A DNA stretch of 52,369 nt from Pantoea brenneri (GTDB taxonomy: Bacteria; Pseudomonadota; Gammaproteobacteria; Enterobacterales; Enterobacteriaceae): NCBI GenBank assembly GCA_002095305.1, contig MIEI01000028.1, positions 1 through 52,369 on the forward strand, given 5' to 3'. Each line of letters begins with the position of its first letter. Within the stretch, counting starts at the first letter, position 1. The position numbers and the translations under genes were made by a program. Shown in pieces: positions 40,057-48,854 of the stretch. The notes under the pieces are model-generated. The model was given only the letters and a program-made list of their open reading frames with translations, was not told the origin of the DNA and made no database searches.

Positions 40057-40317
40057 TTATAACTCAAGCTCGATCTCGCCTTTGGCTTTGCAACAGCAGG
40101 GCAGGATCTCGTCCTGCTGAACAAACGCCAGCGGCCTCTGCGGGTAGTGCACTTCGCCTTTCAGCAAACGCATCCGGCAGGAGCCACAGTAGCCTTCCCG
40201 ACACTGAAACTCCACGCACAGGTTGTTAGCTTCCAGCAGGGTCAGCAGATTAGGGTGATCGTCTGCGCTCTCCAGTCGGGCACCGGAGCTGCGCAAAATA
40301 ACAACGGCACGGCTCAT
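40057..40317 (-). CDS. yfaE: YfaE, [2Fe-2S] ferredoxin for NrdB maintenance
   Basis: 86-aa plant-type ferredoxin (84 in E. coli). Cluster ligands are CEFQCREGYCGSCR plus the late cysteine pair ILPCCCKAKG. E. coli YfaE reduces the diferric centre of NrdB so that the tyrosyl radical can be rebuilt. It starts 2 nt after the nrdB stop, so it is the third gene of nrdA-nrdB-yfaE. Confidence 0.95.
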   Translation of the reverse strand: MSRAVVILRSSGARLESADDHPNLLTLLEANNLCVEFQCREGYCGSCRMRLLKGEVHYPQRPLAFVQQDEILPCCCKAKGEIELEL

Positions 40318-40319
40318 GA

Positions 40320-41450
40320 TTACAGCTGGAAGTCGTCGAAGTCGTTCTCGCCCACTTCTGAATCGATCTGACCGACCAGATAGGAGCTGACTTCCACTTC
40401 CTGCGGCGCGACCTGCACGTTGTCAGAGACCAGCCATGAGTTGATCCATGGGATCGGGTTAGAGCGCGTCTGGAACGGCAGATCAAGCCCGACCGCCTGC
40501 ATGCGGATATTGGTGATGTACTCAATGTACTGGCAGAGAATATCTTTGTTCAGGCCGATCATTGAACCGCCGCTGAACAGATATTCCGCCCACTCTTTTT
40601 CCTGCAGAGCGGCTTTCTTAAACAGTTCGAAGCACTCTTCACGGCACTCCGCCGCAATCTCTTTCATCTCCGGATCGTCTTCACCACTGCGCAGCAGGTT
40701 CAGCATGTGCTGAGTGCCGGTCAGGTGCAGCGCTTCGTCACGGGCGATCAGGCGGATGATTTTCGCATTGCCTTCCATCAGTTCGCGCTCAGCGAAGGCG
40801 AATGAACAGGCGAAGCTGACGTAGAAGCGGATCGCTTCCAGCGCATTAACGCTCATCAGGCAGATATAGAGCTGCTTCTTCAGGGCGCGCAGGCTGACGG
40901 TGACCGATTTGCCGTTGACCTGATGGGTGCCTTCGCCCAGCAGATGCCAGTAGTTGGTCATCTCAATCAGATCGTCGTAATAGCGTGAGATATCCTGGGC
41001 ACGGGCCAGAATCTGCTCATTGGTGACGATATCGTCAAACACCACCGCCGGATCGTTAACGATGTTGCGGATGATGTGGGTGTAGGAGCGCGAGTGGATA
41101 GTCTCGGAAAATGCCCAGGTTTCGATCCAGGTTTCCAGTTCAGGAATGGAGATCAGCGGCAGCAGCGCCACGTTCGGGCTACGGCCCTGAATCGAGTCCA
41201 GCAGGGTCTGGTATTTCAGGTTGCTGATGAAGATGTGTTTTTCGTGGTCCGGCAGCGCCTGATAGTCGATGCGATCGCGTGAGACATCGACCTCTTCCGG
41301 ACGCCAGAAGAAGGAGAGCTGCTTTTCGATCAGCTTTTCAAAGATGTCATATTTCTGCTGGTCGAAGCGCGCCACGTTTACCGACTGACCGAAAAACATC
41401 GGCTCTTTCAGCTGGTCATTTTTGTTCTGTGAGAAAGTGGAGTAAGCCAT
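40320..41450 (-). CDS. nrdB: NrdB, class Ia ribonucleotide reductase beta subunit
   Basis: 376 aa, as in E. coli. It holds the diiron-tyrosyl radical cofactor. The radical tyrosine is in [10 protein letters not shown] (Tyr123 with Met counted; Tyr122 in mature numbering). Iron ligands lie in LLDSIQG (Asp85), the EETI-like [15 protein letters not shown] and [14 protein letters not shown]. The C-terminal tail [12 protein letters not shown] binds NrdA. ATG 41450. It follows nrdA by 75 nt containing a strong hairpin. Confidence 0.98.
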   Translation of the reverse strand: MAYSTFSQNKNDQLKEPMFFGQSVNVARFDQQKYDIFEKLIEKQLSFFWRPEEVDVSRDRIDYQALPDHEKHIFISNLKYQTLLDSIQGRSPNVALLPLISIPELETWIETWAFSETIHSRSYTHIIRNIVNDPAVVFDDIVTNEQILARAQDISRYYDDLIEMTNYWHLLGEGTHQVNGKSVTVSLRALKKQLYICLMSVNALEAIRFYVSFACSFAFAERELMEGNAKIIRLIARDEALHLTGTQHMLNLLRSGEDDPEMKEIAAECREECFELFKKAALQEKEWAEYLFSGGSMIGLNKDILCQYIEYITNIRMQAVGLDLPFQTRSNPIPWINSWLVSDNVQVAPQEVEVSSYLVGQIDSEVGENDFDDFQL

Positions 41451-41499
41451 AAAAAATGTCCAAAAGTGAACGAAGCGAAGCCGCCCCGTGAAAGGAGTG

Positions 41500-41520
41500 G
41501 GGCGGGAGTTTCTCCCGCCC
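41500..41520. repeat. intercistronic hairpin nrdA-nrdB
   Basis: gggcgggag (41500-41508), ttt, ctcccgccc (41512-41520): perfect 9-bp stem five bases from the nrdA stop, without a T-run. It may set the NrdA:NrdB message ratio or stabilise the nrdA 3' end. Confidence 0.5.
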
Positions 41521-41525
41521 GCCCG

Positions 41526-43811
41526 TTAGATCTTACATGCGCCGCTTTCGCAGCCATCATCCTGGATAGAAGGTGCCAGATCGTCCTGCGCATCTTCAGC
41601 ACCGTCACGGGTGTTCTGGTAGTAGAGCGTTTTCACGCCAAATTTGTAAGCGGTCAGCAGATCTTTCAGCAACTGTTTCATCGGCACTTTACCGTTGGCA
41701 AAGCGCGACGGATCGTAGTTGGTGTTAGACGAGATCGCCTGGTCGATAAACTTCTGCATCAGACCCACCAGTTGCAGGTAGCCGTCGTTGTTCGGCATTT
41801 CCCACAGCAGTTCGTACTGATCTTTCAGACGCTCATACTCCGGCACCACCTGACGCAGAATGCCATCTTTCGAGGCTTTAATGCTGATGTGACCGCGCGG
41901 CGGTTCAATGCCGTTGGTGGCATTGGAGATCTGCGACGAGGTCTCAGACGGCATCAGTGCAGAGAGCGTTGAGTTGCGCAGGCCGTGAGTTTTGATCTCT
42001 TCACGCAGGCTTTCCCAGTCCAGATGCAGCGGCTCGTTGCTGATGGTGTCGAGATCTTTCTTGTAGGTGTCGATTGGCAGGATGCCCTGCGAATAGGTGG
42101 TTTCGTTGAACCACGGGCAGGCACCTTGCTCTTTAGCCAGCGCGTTTGAGGCTTTCAGCAGGTAATACTGAATGGCTTCAAAGGTTTTATGGGTCAGGCC
42201 ATTGGCGCTGCCATCGGAGTAACGCACACCGTGTTTCGCCAGGTAGTAAGCGAAGTTAATCACGCCGATACCCAGGGTACGACGGCCCATCGCGCCACGT
42301 TTGGCGGCCGGGATCGGGTAGTCCTGATAATCGAGCAGCGCATCAAGTGCACGTACTGCCAGGGTAGCCAGCTCTTCCAGATCGTCGAGGCTGTCAATCG
42401 CGCCAAGGTTGAACGCCGACAGCGTACACAGGGCGATTTCACCGTTTTCGTCGTTAACGTCTTCCAGCGGTTTGGTCGGCAGCGCGATCTCAAGGCACAG
42501 GTTAGACTGGCGAACCGGCGCAATGCTGGCGTCAAACGGGCTGTGGGTGTTGCAGTGATCGACGTTCTGAATGTAGATGCGGCCGGTAGAGGCACGCTCC
42601 TGCATCATCAGTGAGAACAGATCGACTGCTTTAACCCGCTGCTTGCGGATGCTCTGGTCCTGCTCATATTTGGTGTAGAGGCGTTCAAACTCATCCTGAT
42701 CGGCGAAGAACGCATCATACAGGCCCGGCACATCAGACGGGCTGAACAGGGTGATATCTTCCCCTTTCAGCAGGCGCTGATACATCAGCTTGTTGAGCTG
42801 TACGCCGTAGTCCATGTGACGTACGCGGTTGCCTTCAACGCCACGGTTGTTTTTCAGCACCAGCAGGCTTTCGATTTCCAGATGCCACATCGGGTAGAAC
42901 AGCGTTGCTGCGCCGCCACGAACGCCGCCCTGTGAGCAGGACTTGACCGCCGTCTGGAAGTGCTTATAGAACGGGATACAGCCGGTATGGAATGCTTCAC
43001 CACCGCGGATTGGGCTGCCCAGCGCACGGATACGACCGGCATTAATGCCGATGCCGGCACGCTGAGAGACATATTTCACAATCGCGCTGGAGGTGGCGTT
43101 GATAGAGTCGAGGCTGTCGCCGCACTCAATCAGGACGCAGGAGCTGAACTGACGCGTTGGCGTCCGCACGCCGGACATGATAGGCGTCGGCAGCGAGATC
43201 TTGAAGGTTGAGATCGCATCATAGAAACGCTTGATGTAATCCATACGCGTGTCGCGCGGATAGCCCGAGAACAGGCAGGCGGCGACCAGAATATAGAGGA
43301 ACTGCGCGCTCTCGTAGATTTCACCCGAGACGCGGTTCTGCACCAGATATTTGCCTTCCAGCTGCTTCACTGCGGCATACGAGAAGTTCATGTCACGCCA
43401 GTGGTCGAGGAACTCGTCCATCTGAGCAAATTCTTCTTCGCTGTAATCTTCCAGCAGGTGGCGGTCATATTTGCCCATGCCGACCATTTTAACCACCTGG
43501 TCATACAGCTTCGGCGGCTCAAACTGGCCGTAGGCTTTTTTGCGCAGATGGAAGATAGCCAGGCGTGCGGCGAGGTACTGATAATCCGGGGCTTCGCGAG
43601 AGATGAGGTCTGCTGCGGCCTTGATGATGGTCTCATGAATGTCAGATGTTCTGATGCCATCATAGAACTGAATGTGGGAGCGCAGCTCCACCTGCGATAC
43701 CGAGACGTTGTTCAGCCCTTCGGCTGCCCAGTCCAGTACACGGTGAATTTTGTCGAGATCAATGCGCTCCTGGCGGCCATCGCGTTTAGTAACGAGCAGA
43801 CTTTGGTTCAT
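41526..43811 (-). CDS. nrdA: NrdA, class Ia ribonucleotide reductase alpha subunit
   Basis: Reduces ribonucleoside diphosphates to deoxy forms. Length is 761 aa, exactly E. coli. An N-terminal ATP-cone (about residues 5-95, MNQSLLVTKRDGRQERIDLDKI onward) senses ATP/dATP. The ten-stranded barrel contains active-site segments around SSCVLIECGDSLDSI and NLCLEIALPT. C-terminal redox cysteines are Cys754 and Cys759 (CESGAC). First gene of nrdA-nrdB-yfaE. The promoter region contains DnaA- and NrdR-like sites. Confidence 0.98.
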   Translation of the reverse strand: MNQSLLVTKRDGRQERIDLDKIHRVLDWAAEGLNNVSVSQVELRSHIQFYDGIRTSDIHETIIKAAADLISREAPDYQYLAARLAIFHLRKKAYGQFEPPKLYDQVVKMVGMGKYDRHLLEDYSEEEFAQMDEFLDHWRDMNFSYAAVKQLEGKYLVQNRVSGEIYESAQFLYILVAACLFSGYPRDTRMDYIKRFYDAISTFKISLPTPIMSGVRTPTRQFSSCVLIECGDSLDSINATSSAIVKYVSQRAGIGINAGRIRALGSPIRGGEAFHTGCIPFYKHFQTAVKSCSQGGVRGGAATLFYPMWHLEIESLLVLKNNRGVEGNRVRHMDYGVQLNKLMYQRLLKGEDITLFSPSDVPGLYDAFFADQDEFERLYTKYEQDQSIRKQRVKAVDLFSLMMQERASTGRIYIQNVDHCNTHSPFDASIAPVRQSNLCLEIALPTKPLEDVNDENGEIALCTLSAFNLGAIDSLDDLEELATLAVRALDALLDYQDYPIPAAKRGAMGRRTLGIGVINFAYYLAKHGVRYSDGSANGLTHKTFEAIQYYLLKASNALAKEQGACPWFNETTYSQGILPIDTYKKDLDTISNEPLHLDWESLREEIKTHGLRNSTLSALMPSETSSQISNATNGIEPPRGHISIKASKDGILRQVVPEYERLKDQYELLWEMPNNDGYLQLVGLMQKFIDQAISSNTNYDPSRFANGKVPMKQLLKDLLTAYKFGVKTLYYQNTRDGAEDAQDDLAPSIQDDGCESGACKI

Positions 43812-43862
43812 GTCGCGTTTTTACCTTTGCGTGAGTATCCAAAAATTAAAAGAAATCCCGGT

Positions 43863-43921
43863 TTATACACAGCATATTCATTGTGAATAATTTGTGGATA
43901 AACACAACATCTAGGGGGTGT
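43863..43921 (-). promoter_or_regulatory. nrdA control region: two DnaA boxes and NrdR-like boxes
   Basis: ttatacaca (43863-43871) fits the DnaA box, and tgtggataa (43893-43901) is the exact reverse complement of TTATCCACA. Between and beyond are two imperfect matches to the NrdR box ACACWATATATWGTGT: 43869-43884 and acacaacatctagggg (43902-43917), 33 bp apart, about three helical turns. E. coli nrdAB is regulated by DnaA and NrdR in this way. Confidence 0.6.
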
Positions 43922-43922
43922 T

Positions 43923-44473
43923 GGCAAAAGCCATAACAATATGGAGGCATATTTTAGTATTTTACTGCCGCTTAACAAGAGGAAAAAATGATGTCAGGAG
44001 GGGTTGTAATTTCTGCGATATTTCCTGGCCCGCGTCTTATAAGGCCCGCCATCATGTCAACCCGATCCTACTTTTTTTTCTTAATTTGATCGGACGCGTA
44101 TTTCTTATTCAATCCTTTGCGCCAGGTCCTGGAAAGGGTGAAAAACCGCCAAAACCCGCTAGCGGTTGTGTGGCAGGAAATGCGGGAAAAGAGAAAATCT
44201 GAACCGCTCAGTATGTGCCCAGCCTAACCCGTTGGCAGACAACAGAATGATGCCGATCGGTTTCTGCAGCGCCAGTCTGGCCGGTTGGGTGTGGCTCATC
44301 CGACAAGCTTAGTGCCTGTCAACAGCCAGAGGCATGGCTGGCAGTTCAGCCCGATAAGCATAATAAAGGAGGAAGCAGAGGCCAGCGGGAGCCGGGCAGG
44401 CGCAGCGAGGAGCTGAGCCATCCGGCCAACAAGCGCAGCACGTCGCCCGCCGGATTGCCGGCGGGCAGGGCGC
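43923..44473. other. gene-free stretch between ubiG and nrdA
   Basis: 551 nt. A 94-codon plus-strand frame (43918-44202) has no recognisable features. Beside the ubiG stop, gcccgccgg (44445-44453) / ccggcgggc (44458-44466) is a perfect 9-bp hairpin with attg loop; the minus strand has no T-run after it, so it is REP-like or assists Rho-dependent ending. E. coli carries the autotransporter gene yfaL here; no remnant of it is recognisable. Confidence 0.45.
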
Positions 44474-45199
44474 TTAAACGGCGCGGTGGGTATGCACCAT
44501 ATAATTGACGTCGGTGCCCGGTGCCAGCTTGAAGCGATTGGTCAGCGGGTTGTAGTGCAGGCCGATGATGTGACGTTCACGCAGCGCGGTTTCATCTACC
44601 CAGCCCAGCAGTTCAGATGGACGAATGAATTTTTTCACGTCATGGGTCCCGCGCGGCACCATGCGCAGCACATATTCAGCGCCAAACACCGCCAGCAGCC
44701 AGGCTTTTGGATTGCGGTTCAGGGTAGAGAAAAAGACTTCGCCGCCAGGTTTCACCAGTTGCGCGCAGGCGTGAACCACCGAGCGCGGATCGGGCACGTG
44801 CTCCAGCATCTCCATGCAGGTCACCACATCGTAGTGGCCAGCATACTGTTCGGCGTGAGCTTCTACCGTCTGCTGGACATAGTCGAGCGTTACGCCGCTC
44901 TCCTGAGCATGCAGACGCGCTACGGCCAGCGGTTCAGCACCCATATCCAGCCCGGTGACGATAGCGCCTTCACGCGCCATGCTTTCGGCTAAGATGCCGC
45001 CGCCACAGCCGACGTCGAGCACTTTTTTACCAAACAGACCGTTACTGCGCTGGGCGATATAGCCCAGTCGCAGCGGGTTAATCCGGTGCAGCGGTTTAAA
45101 TTCACCCTCCAGATCCCACCAGCGCGAGGCAACGGCCTCAAATTTGGCAATTTCCTGCGCATCGACGTTCTGCTGATGATTCTGCGGTTGTGCATTCAT
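44474..45199 (-). CDS. ubiG: UbiG, ubiquinone O-methyltransferase
   Basis: SAM-dependent enzyme for both O-methylations of ubiquinone synthesis. 241 aa (240 in E. coli). The start at 45199 ([21 protein letters not shown]) is chosen over an in-frame start ten codons upstream, because SD aggag then lies about 10 nt away and the length fits. The SAM motif is [19 protein letters not shown]; the family signature [21 protein letters not shown] and [11 protein letters not shown] are intact. Divergent from gyrA, as in E. coli. Confidence 0.96.
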   Translation of the reverse strand: MNAQPQNHQQNVDAQEIAKFEAVASRWWDLEGEFKPLHRINPLRLGYIAQRSNGLFGKKVLDVGCGGGILAESMAREGAIVTGLDMGAEPLAVARLHAQESGVTLDYVQQTVEAHAEQYAGHYDVVTCMEMLEHVPDPRSVVHACAQLVKPGGEVFFSTLNRNPKAWLLAVFGAEYVLRMVPRGTHDVKKFIRPSELLGWVDETALRERHIIGLHYNPLTNRFKLAPGTDVNYMVHTHRAV

Positions 45200-45302
45200 T
45201 GAATCGTAACTCCTGACAAAATGTGCCATCAGTATAAACGCTTAACCGGTTATGGCACACCTTTCAGGCGTAAGGAAAAGCAGCTGAAATCGGTGGTTAA
45301 CG

Positions 45303-45331
45303 TTCACCAGAGCATTGCAGTGTGATATACT
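45303..45331 (+). promoter_or_regulatory. gyrA promoter
   Basis: TTCACC (45303-45308), 17-bp spacer, TATACT (45326-45331) with an extended -10 TGa. Transcription would start near 45338, about 40 nt before gyrA. E. coli gyrA is induced by DNA relaxation through its -10 region; the same is likely but not shown. Confidence 0.65.
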
Positions 45332-45376
45332 TTCGCACCTTTAAAATCCGGGATTAAGTAGAGGGATAGCGGCTCC

Positions 45377-48052
45377 ATGAGCGACCTTGCGAGAGAAATT
45401 ACACCGGTCAATATCGAAGAAGAGTTAAAGAATTCTTACCTCGATTACGCCATGTCGGTCATCGTTGGCCGAGCTTTACCCGATGTGCGTGACGGCCTGA
45501 AGCCGGTGCATCGTCGCGTACTCTTTGCGATGAGCGAACTGGGTAACGACTGGAACAAACCCTATAAAAAATCTGCCCGCGTCGTCGGTGACGTTATCGG
45601 TAAATATCACCCGCATGGTGATTCCGCCGTTTACGACACCATTGTACGTATGGCCCAGCCTTTCTCCCTGCGTTACATGCTGGTGGACGGTCAAGGCAAC
45701 TTCGGCTCCATCGACGGCGACTCCGCTGCGGCGATGCGTTATACCGAAGTCCGCATGTCCAGAATCGCCCACGATCTGTTAGCTGACCTGGAAAAAGAGA
45801 CCGTCGATTTTGTCCCTAACTACGACGGCACTGAGCAGATCCCTGAAGTTCTGCCGACCAAAATTCCAAACCTGCTGGTTAACGGTTCCTCCGGTATCGC
45901 CGTGGGTATGGCAACCAATATCCCGCCGCATAACCTGCGTGAAGTGATCAACGGCTGCCTGGCTTACATTGAAGATGAGAACATCAGCATTGAAGGGCTG
46001 ATGGAGCATATTCCGGGACCTGATTTCCCGACCGCTGCCATCATCAATGGTCGTCGTGGCATTGAAGAAGCTTACCGTACCGGGCGCGGCAAAATTTATA
46101 TCCGTGCACGTGGCGAAGTCGAAGCGGACGCCAAAACCGGCCGTGAGACCATCATCATTCATGAGCTGCCTTACCAGGTTAACAAGGCGCGTCTGATTGA
46201 GAAAATCGCCGAGCTGGTGAAAGAGAAGCGTGTCGAAGGCATCAGCGCGCTGCGTGATGAATCCGATAAAGACGGCATGCGCATCGTGATTGAGATCAAG
46301 CGTGATGCGGTCGGCGAAGTGGTGCTGAACAATCTCTATTCACTGACTCAGCTGCAGACCTCGTTCGGCATCAACATGGTGGCACTGCATCAGGGCCAGC
46401 CAAAGATTATGGCGCTGAAGGAGATTCTGGAAGCCTTTGTCCGCCATCGTCGTGAAGTGGTGACCCGCCGTACCATTTTCGAACTGCGTAAAGCCCGTGA
46501 CCGTGCGCATATCCTTGAAGGTCTGGCGATTGCGCTGGCTAACATCGATCCGATCATTGAGCTGATTCGTCGTGCACCAAGCCCGGCGGAAGCGAAAGCG
46601 GGTCTGGTGGCACAGGCATGGGATCTGGGTAACGTTTCCGCGATGCTGGAGCGTGCCGGTGATGACGCCGCACGTCCGGAGTGGCTGGATGCGCAGTTCG
46701 GTATTCGTGACGGCCAGTACTATCTGACCGAGCAGCAGGCTCAGGCGATTCTGGATCTGCGTCTGCAGAAACTGACCGGCCTTGAGCATGAAAAACTGCT
46801 GGATGAGTATAAAGCGCTGCTGGATCAGATCGCTGAATTGCTGCATATCCTGTCAAGCGCCGAGCGTCTGATGGAAGTGATTCGCGAAGAGCTGGAACTG
46901 ATGCGCGATCAGTTTGGTGATGAGCGTCGTACCGAGATCACCGCCAATACTGCCGACATCAATATCGAAGACCTGATCAATCAGGAAGATGTGGTCGTGA
47001 CGCTGTCGCATCAGGGCTACGTGAAGTATCAGCCTCTGACCGATTACGAAGCGCAGCGTCGTGGTGGTAAAGGCAAGTCGGCCGCGCGTATCAAAGAAGA
47101 AGACTTCATTGATCGTCTGCTGGTTGCTAACACCCATGACACGATCCTCTGCTTCTCAAGCCGTGGCCGTCTCTACTGGATGAAGGTTTACCAGCTGCCG
47201 GAAGCGAGCCGTGGCGCACGTGGACGTCCGATCGTCAACCTGCTGCCGCTGGAAGCTAACGAACGCATTACCGCGATTCTGCCGGTACGCGAGTACACCG
47301 AAGGCTTCAACATCTTCATGGCGACCGCCAGCGGTACCGTGAAGAAGACCGCGCTGAAAGAGTTCAGCCGTCCGCGCAGTGCCGGTATTATCGCCGTCAA
47401 TCTGCGTGACGACGACGAGCTGATCGGCGTGGCGCTGACCAACGGCAACGACGAAGCCATGCTGTTCTCGGCTGCCGGTAAAGTGGTGCGCTTCGCGGAA
47501 ACCGCGGTCCGTGCGATGGGCCGTACCGCATCCGGTGTGCGCGGCATCAAGCTGGCCGAAGGCGATCGCGTGGTGTCGTTGATTGTGCCGCGTGAAGAGG
47601 GTGCAATCCTCACCGTGACGCAGAATGGTTACGGCAAACGTACTGCTAACAGCGAATACCCAACCAAGTCGCGTGCGACGCAGGGTGTTATCTCAATCAA
47701 GGTTACCGATCGTAACGGCCCAGTGATTGGTGCGGTGCAGGTTGTCGATGGCGATCAGATCATGATGATCACCGATGCCGGTACGCTGGTACGTACGCGC
47801 GTTTCAGAAGTCAGCGTCGTGGGTCGTAATACCCAGGGTGTGATTCTGATTCGTACGGCTGAAGATGAAAACGTGGTCGGGCTGCAACGGGTTGCTGAAC
47901 CGGTTGAAGAAGAAGAGCTGGATTCAATCGACGGTAGCGTAGCTGAAGGCGAGGATGATATCGCGCCAGAAGCGGAGCTTGATGACGAAGAGATCGCGCC
48001 AGAAGCGGATATCGATGATGAAGATGACGCGGCGGCAGACGACGAAGAGTAA
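45377..48052 (+). CDS. gyrA: GyrA, DNA gyrase subunit A
   Basis: Type II topoisomerase subunit that cuts and rejoins DNA to introduce negative supercoils with GyrB. 891 aa (875 in E. coli). The N-terminal breakage domain holds the catalytic tyrosine in MRYTEVRMS (near 122). The quinolone-resistance region reads [11 protein letters not shown] with wild-type-like Ser83 and Asp87. The C-terminal beta-pinwheel carries the GyrA box [10 protein letters not shown]. The tail is longer than in E. coli and very acidic, with a near-duplicated [11 protein letters not shown] / [11 protein letters not shown] segment. SD is weak. Confidence 0.98.
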   Translation: MSDLAREITPVNIEEELKNSYLDYAMSVIVGRALPDVRDGLKPVHRRVLFAMSELGNDWNKPYKKSARVVGDVIGKYHPHGDSAVYDTIVRMAQPFSLRYMLVDGQGNFGSIDGDSAAAMRYTEVRMSRIAHDLLADLEKETVDFVPNYDGTEQIPEVLPTKIPNLLVNGSSGIAVGMATNIPPHNLREVINGCLAYIEDENISIEGLMEHIPGPDFPTAAIINGRRGIEEAYRTGRGKIYIRARGEVEADAKTGRETIIIHELPYQVNKARLIEKIAELVKEKRVEGISALRDESDKDGMRIVIEIKRDAVGEVVLNNLYSLTQLQTSFGINMVALHQGQPKIMALKEILEAFVRHRREVVTRRTIFELRKARDRAHILEGLAIALANIDPIIELIRRAPSPAEAKAGLVAQAWDLGNVSAMLERAGDDAARPEWLDAQFGIRDGQYYLTEQQAQAILDLRLQKLTGLEHEKLLDEYKALLDQIAELLHILSSAERLMEVIREELELMRDQFGDERRTEITANTADINIEDLINQEDVVVTLSHQGYVKYQPLTDYEAQRRGGKGKSAARIKEEDFIDRLLVANTHDTILCFSSRGRLYWMKVYQLPEASRGARGRPIVNLLPLEANERITAILPVREYTEGFNIFMATASGTVKKTALKEFSRPRSAGIIAVNLRDDDELIGVALTNGNDEAMLFSAAGKVVRFAETAVRAMGRTASGVRGIKLAEGDRVVSLIVPREEGAILTVTQNGYGKRTANSEYPTKSRATQGVISIKVTDRNGPVIGAVQVVDGDQIMMITDAGTLVRTRVSEVSVVGRNTQGVILIRTAEDENVVGLQRVAEPVEEEELDSIDGSVAEGEDDIAPEAELDDEEIAPEADIDDEDDAAADDEE

Positions 48053-48085
48053 TTCTTCGGGCGCTAGCTGAGTACGTTGTCGAAA

Positions 48086-48122
48086 CGGCAGGTCAGGGGA
48101 AACCCGGCCTGCCGTTTTTTTT
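48086..48122 (+). terminator. intrinsic terminator of gyrA
   Basis: cggcagg (48086-48092) / cctgccg (48108-48114) with inner ggg/ccc pairs, then eight T; 34 nt after the gyrA stop. Confidence 0.92.
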
Positions 48123-48160
48123 GGGTGATCGGACGAGGTTGTAAAGCATTAAGGGGCGCT

Positions 48161-48593
48161 GCGGTGAGTGGGGTGCGGCGAAAGGCCCGCACTGCCCGAT
48201 CGCCAAGGAAACCCGCTTCCCTGCGGATCGGCCGCGCCTTCCGTGGCGCGGACGCTTTGCTTTTCGGGCAGAGCGGGCCTTTCCTGGTAGGCGATTGTGC
48301 GCTGGCGGCTGTGGTGTCTGCTGATTGTGGTGGGAAAGGTGACGGGTGGTGAAGTGGAAAGTGGAGCGGCGGTGAGAGGGGGGCGGCGAAAGGCCCGCAC
48401 TGCCCGATCGCTAAAGAAACCCGCTTCCCTGCGGATCGGCCGCGTCTTCCGTGGCGCGGACGCTTTGCTCTTCGGACAGAGCGGGCCTTTCTTGGTAGAA
48501 GATTGTGCGCTGGCGGTTATGGTGGCTGCTGATTGTGATGGGTAGGGAGACGGGTAGAGCGGGCCTTTCCGGGTTGGCGGTTGTGCGCTGGCG
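48161..48593. repeat. tandem 208-bp repeat array between gyrA and rcsC
   Basis: Copy 1 starts at 48161 and copy 2 at 48369 (period 208). Comparing 48161-48347 with 48369-48555 I count 17 substitutions and no gaps over 187 aligned bases. A third, partial unit (48556-48593) restarts at the internal point equal to 48270. Each full unit carries a 19-bp inverted repeat with one mismatch pair in copy 1 (gaaaggcccgcactgcccg, 48180-48198, with 48265-48283) around a ccgcgcc/ggcgcgg hairpin. Overlapping frames in this area change phase between copies (208 is not a multiple of 3), so it is non-coding. The rest of the gap, 48594-48854, shows only a possible rcsC promoter. Confidence 0.85.
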
Positions 48594-48854
48594 CTTTAAT
48601 GGCGGCAGTAATGGGGAATATCGGGTATTGCGGTCTGAAAACCGGGCTGGCTGTTTCAGGGATCGCCGCAAAGTGTGATGTTGCTCGCCGTCTTCGTGCC
48701 GGGTGCGGCTTCAGAAACGATAGCAACGCGCCGTTAAAAGATTCCCAAACCGGGTGCTAAGCCCGCGTCCGACTGGCTTTTTTTGCCCGATAAAGCTAGT
48801 GTATGGGCATTAAAAAATGACGATGCGACTAACCTTGCCAACTGCGAGTTCCAC

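Noticed and set aside
43918..44202. 94-codon plus-strand frame upstream of nrdA
   Set aside because: Begins inside the NrdR-like box region, no SD, no similarity.
45377..45700. Quinolone-resistance mutation in gyrA
   Set aside because: Ser83 and Asp87 codons are the susceptible-type residues.
48077..48671. Several overlapping open frames of 80-90 codons between gyrA and rcsC
   Set aside because: They lie in the 208-bp repeats, change frame between copies because 208 is not divisible by three, have no ribosome sites and show no family similarity.
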